Source: Eurosta solidaginis | Lineage: Eukaryota > Arthropoda > Insecta > Diptera > Tephritidae | Assembly: GCF_040869045.1 (NCBI RefSeq) | Contig: NW_027136979.1 | Coordinates: forward strand, 124,001 to 188,000 | Length of the DNA: 64,000 nucleotides | Direction of reading: 5' to 3' | In this document: positions 37,501 through 50,460 of the stretch, piece by piece | How positions within the stretch are numbered: position 1 is the stretch's first letter | How the letters are laid out: every line of letters begins with the position of its first letter | The notes under the pieces: generated by a model | What the model saw: the letters and a program-made list of their open reading frames with translations, nothing else | What the model was told of the DNA's origin: nothing | Database searches by the model: none | Program-made: the position numbers and the translations under genes

Positions 37501-40500
37501 AGAATCGAATTTGTTTTTGCAGATGATAGGTTTTTATGTGTATATTAATCCACAAGCTGATCCAAGGTTCTATCGCTAACGGTTCAATTTCTACGTCATA
37601 TTGGGTGGGGTTAACCGACTAAAAGGGATAAGTGTCCATATCTATTGAACCAAGCAAGATAGAATCGAATTTGTTTTTGCATATGATAGGTTTTTATGTG
37701 TATATTAATCCACAAGCTGATCCAAGGTTCTATCGCTAACGGTTCAATTTCTACGTCATATTGGGTGGGGTTAACCGACTAAAAGGGATAAGTGTCCATA
37801 TCTATTGAACCAAGCAAGATAGAATCGATTTTGTTTTTGCAGATGGTAGGTTTTTATGTGTGTATTAATCCACAAGCTTATCCAAGGTTCTATCGTTAAA
37901 GGTTCAATTTCTACGTCATACTGTGTGGGGTTAACCGACTAAAAGGGATAAGTGTCCATATCTATTGAACCAAGCAAGACAGAATCGATTTTATTTCTGC
38001 AGGTGGTAGGTTTTTATGTGTGTATTAATCCACAAGCTGATCCAAGCTTCTATCGCTAACGGTTCAATTTCTACGTCATAAAATGGATAAGTGTCCACAT
38101 CTATTGAACCAAGCAAAATAGAATCGATTTTATTTTTGCAGATTATATGCTTTTATGTGTATATTAATCCACAAGCTGATTCAAGGTTCTATCGCTAACG
38201 GTTCAATTTCTACGTCATACTGTGTGGGGTTAACCGACTAAAAGGGATAAGTGTCCATATCTATTGAACCAAGCAAGATAGAATCGATTTTATTTTTGCA
38301 GATTATAGGTTTTTATGTGTATATTAATCCACAAGCTGATCCAAGGTTCTATCGCTAACGGTTCAATTTCTACGTCATACTGTGTGGGGTTAACCGACTA
38401 AAAGGGATAAGTGTCCATATCTATTGAACCAAGCAAGATAGAATCGATTTTGTTTTTGGAGATGGTAGGTTTTTATGTGTGTATTAATCCACAAGCTGAT
38501 CAAAGGTTCTATCGCTAACGGTTCAATTTCTACGTCATAAAAGGGATAAGTGTCCACATCTATTGAACCAAGCAAAATAGAATCGATTTTATTTTTGCAG
38601 ATTATAGGTTTTTATGTGTATATTAATCCACAAGCTGATTCAAGGTTCTATCGCTAACGGTTCAATTTCTACGTCATACTGTGTGGGGTTAACCGACTAA
38701 AAGGGATAAGTGTCCATATCTATTGAACCAAGCAAGATAGAATCGATCTTATTTTTGCAGATTATAGGTTTTTATGTGTATATTAATCCACAAGCTGATC
38801 CAAGGTTCTACCGCTAACGGTTCAATTTCTACGTCATACTGTGTGGGGTTAACCGACTAAAAGGGATAAGTGTCCATATCTATTGAACCAAGCAAGATAG
38901 AATCGATTTTATTTCTGCAGATGGTAGGTTTTTATGTGTGTATTAATTCACAAGCTGATCCAAGGTTCTATCGCTAACGGTTCAATTTCTACGTCATAAA
39001 AGGGATAAGTGTCCACATCTATTGAACCAAGCAAAATAGAATCGATTTTATTTTTGCAGATTATAGGTTTTTATGTGTATATTAATCCACAAGCTGATCC
39101 AAGGTTCTATCGCTAACGGTTCAATTTCTACGTCATACTGTGTGGGGTTAACCGACTAAAAGGGATAAGTGTCCATACCTATTGAACCAAGCAAGATAGA
39201 ATCGAATTTGTTTTTGCATATGATAGGTTTTTATGTGTATATTAATCCACAAGCTGATCCAAGGTTCTATCGCTCACGGTTCAATTTCTACGTCATATTG
39301 GGTGGGGTTAACCGACTAAAAGGGATAAGTGTCCATATCTATTGAACCAAGCAAGATAGAATCGATTTTGTTTTTGCAGATGGTAGGTTTTTATGCGTGT
39401 ATTAATCCACAAGCTTATCCAAGGTTCTATCGTTAAAGGTTCAATTTCTACGTCATACTGTGTGGGGTTAACCGACTAAAAGGGATAAGTGTCCATATCT
39501 ATTGAACCAAGCAAGACAGAATCGATTTTATTTCTGCAGGTGGTAGGTTTTTATGTGTGTATTAATCCACAAGCTGATCCAAGCTCCTATCGCTAACGGT
39601 TCAATTTCTACGTCATAAAATGGATAAGTGTCCACATCTATTGAACCAAGCAAAATAGAATCGATTTTATTTTTGCAGATTATATGTTTTTATGTGTATA
39701 TTAATCCACAAGCTGATCCAAGGTTCTATCGCTAACGGTTCAATTTCTACGTCATACTGTGTGGGGTTAACCGACTAAAAGGGATAAGTGTCCATATCTA
39801 TTGAACCAAGCAAGATAGAATCGATTTTATTTCTGCAGATGGTAGGTTTTTATGTGTGTATTAATCCACAAGCTGATCCAAGGTTCTATCGCTAACGGTT
39901 CAATTTCTACGTCATAAAAGGGATAAGTGTCCACATCTATTGAACCAAGCAAAATAGAATCGATTTTATTTTTGCAGATTATAGGTTTTTATGTGTATAT
40001 TAATCCACAAGCTGATTCAAGGTTCTATCGCTAACGGTTCAATTTCTACGTCATACTGTGTGGGGTTAACCGACTAAAAGGGATAAGTGTCCATATCTAT
40101 TGAACCAAGCAAGACAGAATCGATTTTATTTCTGCAGATGGTAGGTTTTTATGTGTGTATTAATCCACAAGCTGATCCAAGGTTCTATCGCTAACGGTTC
40201 AATTTCTACGTCATAAAAGGGATAAGTGTCCACATCTATTGAACCAAGCAAAATAGAATCGATTTTATTTTTGCAGATTATAGGTTTTTATGTGTATATT
40301 AATCCACAAGCTGATCCAAGGTTCTATCGCTAACGGTTCAATTTCTACGTCATACTGTGTGGGGTTAACCGACTAAAAGGGATAAGTGTCCATATCTATT
40401 GAACCAAGCAAGATAGAATCGATTTTGTTTTTGCAGATGGTAGGTTTTTATGTGTATATTAATACACAAGCTGATCCAAGGTTCTATCGTTAACGGTTCA

Positions 40501-41663
40501 ATTTCTACGTCATACTGGGTGGGGTTAAACGACTAAAAGGGATAAGTGTCCATATCTATTGAACCAAGCAAGATAGAATCGATTTTGTTTTTGCAGATTA
40601 TAGGCTTTTATGTGTATATTAATCCAAAAGCTGATCCAAGGTTCTATCGCTAACGGTTCAATTTCTACGTCATACTGGTTGGGGTTAACCGACTAAAAGG
40701 GATAAGTGTCCATATCTATTGAACCAAGCAAGATAGAATCGATTTTGTTTTTGCAGATTATAGGTTTTTATGTGCATATTAATCCACAAGCTGATCCAAG
40801 GTTCTATCGCTAACGGTTCAATTTCTACGTCATACTGGGTGGGGTTAACCGACTAAGTGTCCATATCTATTGAACCAAGCGAGATAGAATCGATTTTGTT
40901 TTTGCAGATGATAGGTTTTTACGTGTATATTAATCCGCAAGCCGACCCAAGGTTCTATCGCTAACGGTTCAATTTCTACGTCATACTGGGTGGGGTTAAC
41001 CGACTAATAGGGATAAGTGTCTATATCTATTGAACCAAGCAAGGTAGAATCGATTTTATTTTTGCAGATTATAGGTTTTTATGTGTATATTAATCCACAA
41101 GCTGATCCAAGGTTCTATCGCTAACGGTTCAATTTCTACGTCATACTGTGCGGGGTTAACCGACTAAAAGGGATAAGTGTCCATATCTATTGAACCAAGC
41201 AAGATAGAATCGATTTTGTTTTTGGAGATGGTAGGTTTTTATGTGTATATTAATCCACAAGCTGATCCAAGGTTCTATCATTAACGGTTCAATTTCTACG
41301 TCATACTGTGTTGGGTTAACCGACTAGAAGGGATAAGTGTCCATATCTATTGAACCAAGCAAGACAGAATCGATTTTATTTCTGCAGATGGTAGGTTTTT
41401 ATGTGTGTATTAATCCACAAGCTGATCCAAGGTTCTATCGCTAACGGTTCAATTTCTACGTCATAAAAGGGATAAGTGTCCACATCTATTGAACCAAGCA
41501 AAATAGAATCGATTTTATTTTTGCAGATTATAGGTTTTTATGTGTATATTAATCCACAAGCTGATCCAAGGTTCTACCGCTAACGGTTCAATTTCTACGT
41601 CATACTGTGTGGGGTTAACCGACTAAAAGGGATAAGTGTCCATATCTATTGAACCAAGCAAGA
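34501..41663. repeat. Large duplication, copy B (about 7.16 kb)
   Basis: This is the sister of 26624-33786. The left limit is set where ggttaaacgac (about 34500) replaces ggttaaccgac. The right limit is where aagatagaatc (41664) replaces aagacagaatc. Both limits fall inside units, as expected for homologous unequal exchange. Copy B has private changes at about 39177 (ccatacct), 39588 (aagctcctat) and 40936 (ccgcaagccg). The 714 bp between the copies (33787-34500) are other array units. Confidence 0.92.
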
Positions 41664-41724
41664 TAGAATCGATTTTGTTTTTGCAGATGGTAGGTTTTTA
41701 TGTGTATATTAATCCACAAGCTGA
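39400..41724. repeat. 2606-bp-offset duplication, copy A
   Basis: The segment runs from the gcttatcc with cgttaaagg unit through aagctcctat (39581), attaatacac, ccaaaagctg, the 9-bp deletion linker (40851), gtgcggggtt, and gtgttgggtt with gactagaagg. It recurs at 42008-44330 with an offset of 2606 bp. It overlaps the right part of the 7.16-kb copy B, so this event is later than, or independent of, that duplication. Confidence 0.87.
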
Positions 41725-42007
41725 TCCAAGCTCCTATCGCTAACGGTTCAATTTCTACGTCATAAAATGGATAAGTGTCCACATCTATTGAACCAAGCAA
41801 GATAGAATCGATTTTGTTTTTGCAGATGGTAGGTTTTTATGTGTATATTAATACACAAGCTGATCCAAGGTTCTATCGTTAACGGTTCAATTTCTACGTC
41901 ATACTGGGTGGGGTTAAACGACTAAAAGGGATAAGTGTCTATATCTATTGAACCAAGCAAGGTAGAATCGATTTTATTTTTGCAGATTATAGGTTTTTAT
42001 GTGTATA

Positions 42008-44330
42008 TTAATCCACAAGCTTATCCAAGGTTCTATCGTTAAAGGTTCAATTTCTACGTCATACTGTGTGGGGTTAACCGACTAAAAGGGATAAGTGTCC
42101 ATATCTATTGAACCAAGCAAGACAGAATCGATTTTATTTCTGCAGGTGGTAGGTTTTTATGTGTGTATTAATCCACAAGCTGATCCAAGCTCCTATCGCT
42201 AACGGTTCAATTTCTACGTCATAAAATGGATAAGTGTCCACATCTATTGAACCAAGCAAAATAGAATCGATTTTATTTTTGCAGATTATATGTTTTTATG
42301 TGTATATTAATCCACAAGCTGATCCAAGGTTCTATCGCTAACGGTTCAATTTCTACGTCATACTGTGTGGGGTTAACCGACTAAAAGGGATAAGTGTCCA
42401 TATCTATTGAACCAAGCAAGATAGAATCGATTTTATTTCTGCAGATGGTAGGTTTTTATGTGTGTATTAATCCACAAGCTGATCCAAGGTTCTATCGCTA
42501 ACGGTTCAATTTCTACGTCATAAAAGGGATAAGTGTCCACATCTATTGAACCAAGCAAAATAGAATCGATTTTATTTTTGCAGATTATAGGTTTTTATGT
42601 GTATATTAATCCACAAGCTGATTCAAGGTTCTATCGCTAACGGTTCAATTTCTACGTCATACTGTGTGGGGTTAACCGACTAAAAGGGATAAGTGTCCAT
42701 ATCTATTGAACCAAGCAAGACAGAATCGATTTTATTTCTGCAGATGGTAGGTTTTTATGTGTGTATTAATCCACAAGCTGATCCAAGGTTCTATCGCTAA
42801 CGGTTCAATTTCTACGTCATAAAAGGGATAAGTGTCCACATCTATTGAACCAAGCAAAATAGAATCGATTTTATTTTTGCAGATTATAGGTTTTTATGTG
42901 TATATTAATCCACAAGCTGATCCAAGGTTCTATCGCTAACGGTTCAATTTCTACGTCATACTGTGTGGGGTTAACCGACTAAAAGGGATAAGTGTCCATA
43001 TCTATTGAACCAAGCAAGATAGAATCGATTTTGTTTTTGCAGATGGTAGGTTTTTATGTGTATATTAATACACAAGCTGATCCAAGGTTCTATCGTTAAC
43101 GGTTCAATTTCTACGTCATACTGGGTGGGGTTAAACGACTAAAAGGGATAAGTGTCCATATCTATTGAACCAAGCAAGATAGAATCGATTTTGTTTTTGC
43201 AGATTATAGGCTTTTATGTGTATATTAATCCAAAAGCTGATCCAAGGTTCTATCGCTAACGGTTCAATTTCTACGTCATACTGGTTGGGGTTAACCGACT
43301 AAAAGGGATAAGTGTCCATATCTATTGAACCAAGCAAGATAGAATCGATTTTGTTTTTGCAGATTATAGGTTTTTATGTGCATATTAATCCACAAGCTGA
43401 TCCAAGGTTCTATCGCTAACGGTTCAATTTCTACGTCATACTGGGTGGGGTTAACCGACTAAGTGTCCATATCTATTGAACCAAGCGAGATAGAATCGAT
43501 TTTGTTTTTGCAGATGATAGGTTTTTACGTGTATATTAATCCACAAGCCGACCCAAGGTTCTATCGCTAACGGTTCAATTTCTACGTCATACTGGGTGGG
43601 GTTAACCGACTAATAGGGATAAGTGTCTATATCTATTGAACCAAGCAAGGTAGAATCGATTTTATTTTTGCAGATTATAGGTTTTTATGTGTATATTAAT
43701 CCACAAGCTGATCCAAGGTTCTATCGCTAACGGTTCAATTTCTACGTCATACTGTGCGGGGTTAACCGACTAAAAGGGATAAGTGTCCATATCTATTGAA
43801 CCAAGCAAGATAGAATCGATTTTGTTTTTGGAGATGGTAGGTTTTTATGTGTATATTAATCCACAAGCTGATCCAAGGTTCTATCATTAACGGTTCAATT
43901 TCTACGTCATACTGTGTTGGGTTAACCGACTAGAAGGGATAAGTGTCCATATCTATTGAACCAAGCAAGACAGAATCGATTTTATTTCTGCAGATGGTAG
44001 GTTTTTATGTGTGTATTAATCCACAAGCTGATCCAAGGTTCTATCGCTAACGGTTCAATTTCTACGTCATAAAAGGGATAAGTGTCCACATCTATTGAAC
44101 CAAGCAAAATAGAATCGATTTTATTTTTGCAGATTATAGGTTTTTATGTGTATATTAATCCACAAGCTGATCCAAGGTTCTACCGCTAACGGTTCAATTT
44201 CTACGTCATACTGTGTGGGGTTAACCGACTAAAAGGGATAAGTGTCCATATCTATTGAACCAAGCAAGATAGAATCGATTTTGTTTTTGCAGATGGTAGG
44301 TTTTTATGTGTATATTAATCCACAAGCTGA
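42008..44330. repeat. 2606-bp-offset duplication, copy B
   Basis: Landmarks are aagctcctat at 42187 and gactaagtgt at 43457, both exactly 2606 bp after their partners. It has ccacaagccg at about 43540, as at 33058, where 40936 has ccgcaagccg. The G is therefore private to the middle copy. The variant aagctcctat also occurs at about 41717, in the hybrid unit that joins the two copies. Confidence 0.87.
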
Positions 44331-44987
44331 TCCAAGGTTCTATCGTTAACGGTTCAATTTCTACGTCATACTGGGTGGGGTTAAACGACTAAAAGGGATA
44401 AGTGTCCATATCTATTGAACCAAGCAAGATAGAATCGATTTTGTTTTTGCAGATTATAGGCTTTTATGTGTATATTAATCCAAAAGCTGATCCAAGGTTC
44501 TATCGCTAACGGTTCAATTTCTACGTCATACTGGTTGGGGTTAGCCGACTAAAAGGGATAAGTGTCCATATCTATTGAACCAAGCAAGATAGAATAGATT
44601 TTGTTTTTGCAGATTATAGGTTTTTATGTGTATATTAATCCACAAGCTGATACAAGTTTTTTTCGCTAACGGTTCAATTTCTACGTCATACTGTGTGGGG
44701 TTAACCGACTAAAAGGGATAAGTGTCCATATCTATTGAACCAAGCAAGACAGAATCGATTTTATTTCTGCAGATGGTAGGTTTTTATGTGTGTATTAATC
44801 CACAAGCTGATCCAAGGTTCTATCGCTAACGGTTCAATTTCTACGTCATAAAAGGGATAAGTGTCCACATCTATTGAACCAAGCAAAATAGAATCGATTT
44901 TATTTTTGCAGATTATAGGTTTTTATGTGTATATTAATCCACAAGCTGATCCAAGGTTCTATCGCTAACGGTTCAATTTCTACGTCA
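42640..44987. repeat. 4345/4354-bp-offset duplication, copy A
   Basis: The partner lies at about 46985-49341. The offset is 4345 bp on the left (attaatacac at 43064 and 47409; the S junction at 42816 and 47161). It is 4354 bp on the right (ccaagcgaga at 43481 and 47835; agaatagatt at 44591 and 48945). The 9-bp step between these offsets is the linker deletion carried only by this copy. Confidence 0.87.
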
Positions 44988-45479
44988 TAAAATGGATAAG
45001 TGTCCACATCTATTGAACCAAGCAAAATAGAATCGATTTTATTTTTGCAGATTATATGTTTTTATGTGTATATTAATCCACAAGCTGATTCAAGGTTCTA
45101 TCGCTAACGGTTTAATTTCTACGTCATACTGTGTGGGGTTAACCGACTAAAAGGGATAAGTGTCCATATCTATTGAACCAAGCAAGATAGAATCGATTTT
45201 ATTTTTGCAGATTATAGTTTTTTATGTGTATATTAATCCACAAGCTGATCCAAGTTTCTATCGCTAACGGTTCAATTTCTACGTCATACTGTGTGGGGTT
45301 AACCGACTAAAAGGGATAAGTGTCCATATCTATTGAACCAAGTAAGATAGAATCGATTTTGTTTTTGGAGATGGTAGGTTTTTATGTGTGTATTAATCCA
45401 CAAGCTGATCCAAGGTTCTATCGCTAACGGTTCAATTTCTACGTCATAAAAGGGATAAGTGTCCACATCTATTGAACCA

Positions 45480-46440
45480 AGCAAAATAGAATCGAGTTTA
45501 TTTTTGCAGATTATAGGTTTTTATGTGTATATTAATCCACAAGCTGATTCAAGGTTCTATCGCTAACGGTTCAATTTCTACGTCATACTGTGTGGGGTTA
45601 ACCGACTAAAAGGGATAAGTGTCCATATCTATTGAACCAAGCAAGATAGAATCGATTTTATTTTTGCAGATTATAGGTTTTTATGTGTATATTAATCCAC
45701 AAGCTGATCCAAGGTTCTATCGCTAACGGTTCAATTTCTACGTCATACTGTGTGGGGTTAACCGACTAAAAGGGATAAGTGTCCATATCTATTGAACCAA
45801 GCAAGATAGAATCGATTTTATTTCTGCAGATGGTAGGTTTTTATGTGTGTATTAATCCACAAGCTGATCCAAGGTTCTATCGCTCACGGTTCAATTTCTA
45901 CGTCATATTGGGTGGGGTTAACCGACTAAAAGGGATAAGTGTCCACATCTATTGAACCAAGCAAAATAGAATCGATTTTATTTTTGCAGATTATAGGTTT
46001 TTATGTGTATATTAATCCACAAGCTGATTCAAGGTTCTATCGCTAACGGTTCAATTTCTACGTCATACTGTGTGGGGTTAACCGACTAAAAGGGATAAGT
46101 GTCCATATCTATTGAACCAAGCAAAATAGAATCGATTTTATTTTTGCAGATTATAGGTTTTTATGTGTATATTAATCCACAAGCTGATTCAAGGTTCTAT
46201 CGCTAACGGTTCAATTTCTACGTCATACTGTGTGGGGTTAACCGACTAAAAGGGATAAGTGTCCACATCTATTGAACCAAGCAAAATAGAATCGATTTTA
46301 TTTTTGCAGATTATAGGTTTTTATGTGTATATTAATCCACAAGCTGATCCAAGGTTCTATCGCTAACGGTTCAATTTCTACGTCATACTGTGTGGGGTTA
46401 ACCGACTAAAAGGGATAAGTGTCCACATCTATTGAACCAA
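45480..46440. repeat. Homogenised run of near-identical L units with hybrid linkers
   Basis: Most units here are gcagattatagg units ending in gctgattcaagg or gctgatccaagg, almost identical to each other. Three full-length L linkers (about 45940, 46260 and 46420) are followed by ccacat, the form otherwise seen after S linkers. The likely cause is unequal exchange or conversion between L and S linkers, followed by local spread. Confidence 0.72.
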
Positions 46441-46984
46441 GCAAGATAGAATCGAATTTGTTTTTGCATATGATAGGTTTTTATGTGTATATTAATCCAC
46501 AAGCTGATCCAAGGTTCTATCGCTCACGGTTCAATTTCTACGTCATATTGGGTGGGGTTAACCGACTAAAAGGGATAAGTGTCCATATCTATTGAACCAA
46601 GCAAGATAGAATCGATTTTGTTTTTGCAGATGGTAGGTTTTTATGCGTGTATTAATCCACAAGCTTATCCAAGGTTCTATCGTTAAAGATTCAATTTCTA
46701 CGTCATACTGTGTGGGGTTAACCGACTAAAAGGGATAAGTGTCCATATCTATTGAACCAAGCAAGACAGAATCGATTTTATTTCTGCAGGTGGTAGGTTT
46801 TTATGTGTGTATTAATCCACAAGCTGATCCAAGCTTCTATCGCTAACGGTTCAATTTCTACGTCATAAAATGGATAAGTGTCCACATCTATTGAACCAAG
46901 CAAAATAGAATCGATTTTATTTTTGCAGATTATATGTTTTTATGTGTATATTAATCCACAAGCTGATCCAAGGTTCTATCATTA

Positions 46985-49341
46985 ACGGTTCAATTTCTAC
47001 GTCATACTGTGTGGGGTTAACCGACTAAAAGGGATAAGTGTCCATATCTATTGAACCAAGCAAGACAGAATCGATTTTATTTCTGCAGATGGTAGGTTTT
47101 TATGTGTGTATTAATCCACAAGCTGATCCAAGGTTCTATCGCTAACGGTTCAATTTCTACGTCATAAAAGGGATAAGTGTCCACATCTATTGAACCAAGC
47201 AAAATAGAATCGATTTTATTTTTGCAGATTATAGGTTTTTATGTGTATATTAATCCACAAGCTGATCCAAGGTTCTATCGCTAACGGTTCAATTTCTACG
47301 TCATACTGTGTGGGGTTAACCGACTAAAAGGGATAAGTGTCCATATCTATTGAACCAAGCAAGATAGAATCGATTTTGTTTTTGCAGATGGTAGGTTTTT
47401 ATGTGTATATTAATACACAAGCTGATCCAAGGTTCTATCGTTAACGGTTCAATTTCTACGTCATACTGGGTGGGGTTAAACGACTAAAAGGGATAAGTGT
47501 CCATATCTATTGAACCAAGCAAGATAGAATCGATTTTGTTTTTGCAGATTATAGGCTTTTATGTGTATATTAATCCAAAAGCTGATCCAAGGTTCTATCT
47601 CTAACGGTTCAATTTCTACGTCATACTGGTTGGGGTTAACCGACTAAAAGGGATAAGTGTCCATATCTATTGAACCAAGCAAGATAGAATCGATTTTGTT
47701 TTTGCAGATTATAGGTTTTTATGTGCGTATTTATCCACAAGCTGATCCAAGGTTCTATCGCTAACGGTTCAATTTCTACGTCATACTGGGTGGGGTTAAC
47801 CGACTAAAAGGGATAAGTGTCCATATCTATTGAACCAAGCGAGATAGAATCGATTTTGTTTTTGCAGATGATAGGTTTTTACGTGTATATTAATCCACAA
47901 GCCGACCCAAGGTTCTATCGCTAACGGTTCAATTTCTACGTCATACTGGGTGGGGTTAACCGACTAATAGGGATAAGTGTCTATATCTATTGAACCAAGC
48001 AAGGCAGAATCGATTTTATTTTTGCAGATTATAGGTTTTTATGTGTATATTAATCCACAAGCTGATCCAAGGTTCTATCGCTAACGGTTCAATTTCTACG
48101 TCATACTGTGTGGGGTTAACCGACTAAAAGGGATAAGTGTCCATATCTATTGAACCAAGCAAGATAGAATCGATTTTGTTTTTGGAGATGGTAGGTTTTT
48201 ATGTGTATATTAATCCACAAGCTGATCCAAGGTTCTATCATTAACAGTTCAATTTCTACGTCATACTGTGTGGGGTTAACCGACTAGAAGGGATAAGTGT
48301 CCATATCTATTGAACCAAGCAAGACAGAATCGATTTTATTTCTGCAGATGGTAGGTTTTTATGTGTGTATTAATCCACAAGCTGATCCAAGGTTCTATCG
48401 CTAACGGTTCAATTTCTACGTCATAAAAGGGATAAGTGTCCACATCTATTGAACCAAGCAAAATAGAATCGATTTTATTTTTGCAGATTATAGGTTTTTA
48501 TGTGTATATTAATCCACAAGCTGATCCAAGGTTCTATCGCTAACGGTTCAATTTCTACGTCATACTGTGTGGGGTTAACCGACTAAAAGGGATAAGTGTC
48601 CATATCTATTGAACCAAGCAAGATAGAATCGATTTTGTTTTTGCAGATGGTAGGTTTTTATGTGTATATTAATCCACAAGCTGATCCAAGGTTCTATCGT
48701 TAACGGTTCAATTTCTACGTCATACTGGGTGGGGTTAAACGACTAAAAGGGATAAGTGTCCATATCTATTGAACCAAGCAAGATAGAATCGATTTTGTTT
48801 TTGCAGATTATAGGCTTTTATGTGTATATTAATCCAAAAGCTGATCCAAGGTTCTATCGCTAACGGTTCAATTTCTACGTCATACTGGTTGGGGTTAGCC
48901 GACTAAAAGGGATAAGTGTCCATATCTATTGAACCAAGCAAGATAGAATAGATTTTGTTTTTGCAGATTATAGGTTTTTATGTGTATATTAATCCACAAG
49001 CTGATCCAAGTTTTTTTCGCTAACGGTTCAATTTCTACGTCATACTGTGTGGGGTTAACCGACTAAAAGGGATAAGTGTCCATATCTATTGAACCAAGCA
49101 AGACAGAATCGATTTTATTTCTGCAGATGGTAGGTTTTTATGTGTGTATTAATCCACAAGCTGATCCAAGGTTCTATCGCTAACGGTTCAATTTCTACGT
49201 CATAAAAGGGATAAGTGTCCACATCTATTGAACCAAGCAAAATAGAATCGATTTTATTTTTGCAGATTATAGGTTTTTATGTGTATATTAATCCACAAGC
49301 TGATCCAAGGTTCTATCGCTAACGGTTCAATTTCTACGTCA
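46985..49341. repeat. 4345/4354-bp-offset duplication, copy B with full linker
   Basis: This is the sister of 42640-44987 but more diverged than the other pairs. Private differences include tatctctaac (about 47598), gtgcgtatttatcc (about 47724), the intact linker (about 47806), aaggcagaatc (48001) and taacagttc (about 48243). It also has gtgtggggtt where the other copies have gtgcgggg and gtgttggg. It probably preserves an older state of the block. Confidence 0.85.
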
Positions 49342-50460
49342 TACTGTGTGGGGTTAACCGACTAAAAGGGATAAGTGTCCATATCTATTGAACCATGCAA
49401 GATAGAATCGATTTTGTTTTTGCAGGTGATAGGTTTTTATGTGTATATTAATCCACAAGCTGATTCAAGGTTCTATCGCTAACGGTTCAATTTCTACGTC
49501 ATAAAAGGGATAAGTGTCCACATCTATTGAACCAAGCAAAATAGAATCGATTTTATTTTTGCAGATTATAGGTTTTTATGTGTATATTAATCCACAAGCT
49601 GATCCAAGGTTCTATCGTTAACGGTTCAATTTCTACGTCATACTGTGTGGGGTTAACCGACTAAAAGGGATAAGTGTCCATATCTATTGAACCATGCAAG
49701 ATAGAATCGATTTTGTTTTTGCAGGTGATAGGTTTTTATGTGTATATTAATCCACAAGCCGATTCAAGGTTCTATCGCTAACGGTTCAATTTCTACGTCA
49801 TACTGTGTGGGGTTAACCGACTAAAAGGGATAAGTGTCCATATCTATTGAACCATGCAAGATAGAATCGATTTTGTTTTTGCAGGTGATAGGTTTTTATG
49901 TGTATATTAATCCACAAGCTGATTCAAGGTTCTATCGCTAACGGTTCAATTTCTACGTCATACTGGGTGGGGTTAACCGACTAAAAGGAATAAGTGTCCA
50001 TATCTATTGAACCATGCAAGATAGAATCGATTTTGTTTTTGCAGATGATAGGTTTTTATGTGTATATTAATCCACAAGCTGACCCAAGGTTCTATCGTTA
50101 ACGGTTCAATTTCTACGTCATACTGTGTGGGGTTAACCGACTAAAAGGGATAAGTGTCTATATCTATTGAACCATGCAAGATAGAATCGATTTTGTTTTT
50201 GCAGATGATAGGTTTTTATGTGTATATTAATCCACAAGCTGATCCAAGGTTCTATCGCTAACGGTTCAATTTCTACGTCATAAAAGGGATAAGTGTCCAT
50301 ATCTATTGAACCAAGCAAGACAGAATTGATTTTATTTCTGCAGATGGTAGGTTTTTATGTGTGTATTAATCCACAAGCTGATTCAAGGTTCTATTGCTAA
50401 CGGTTCAATTTCTACGTCATACTGGGTGGGGTTAACCGGCTAAAAGGAATAAGTGTCCAT

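Larger units (their letters stand above)
26650..49383. repeat. Array domain III, made largely of nested large duplications
   Basis: The left part mixes domain II types (gcttatcc, gattatatg, cctactg, cttcat) with domain I types (ccaaaagctg, ctggttgggg, taatagggat, gtgcatatt) from 32.6 kb onward. A 7.2-kb duplication spans 26624-33786 and 34501-41663. Further re-copies of its right part extend to about 49.3 kb. The only sequence not covered by these copies is other combinations of the same unit types. No gene is visible. Confidence 0.75.
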
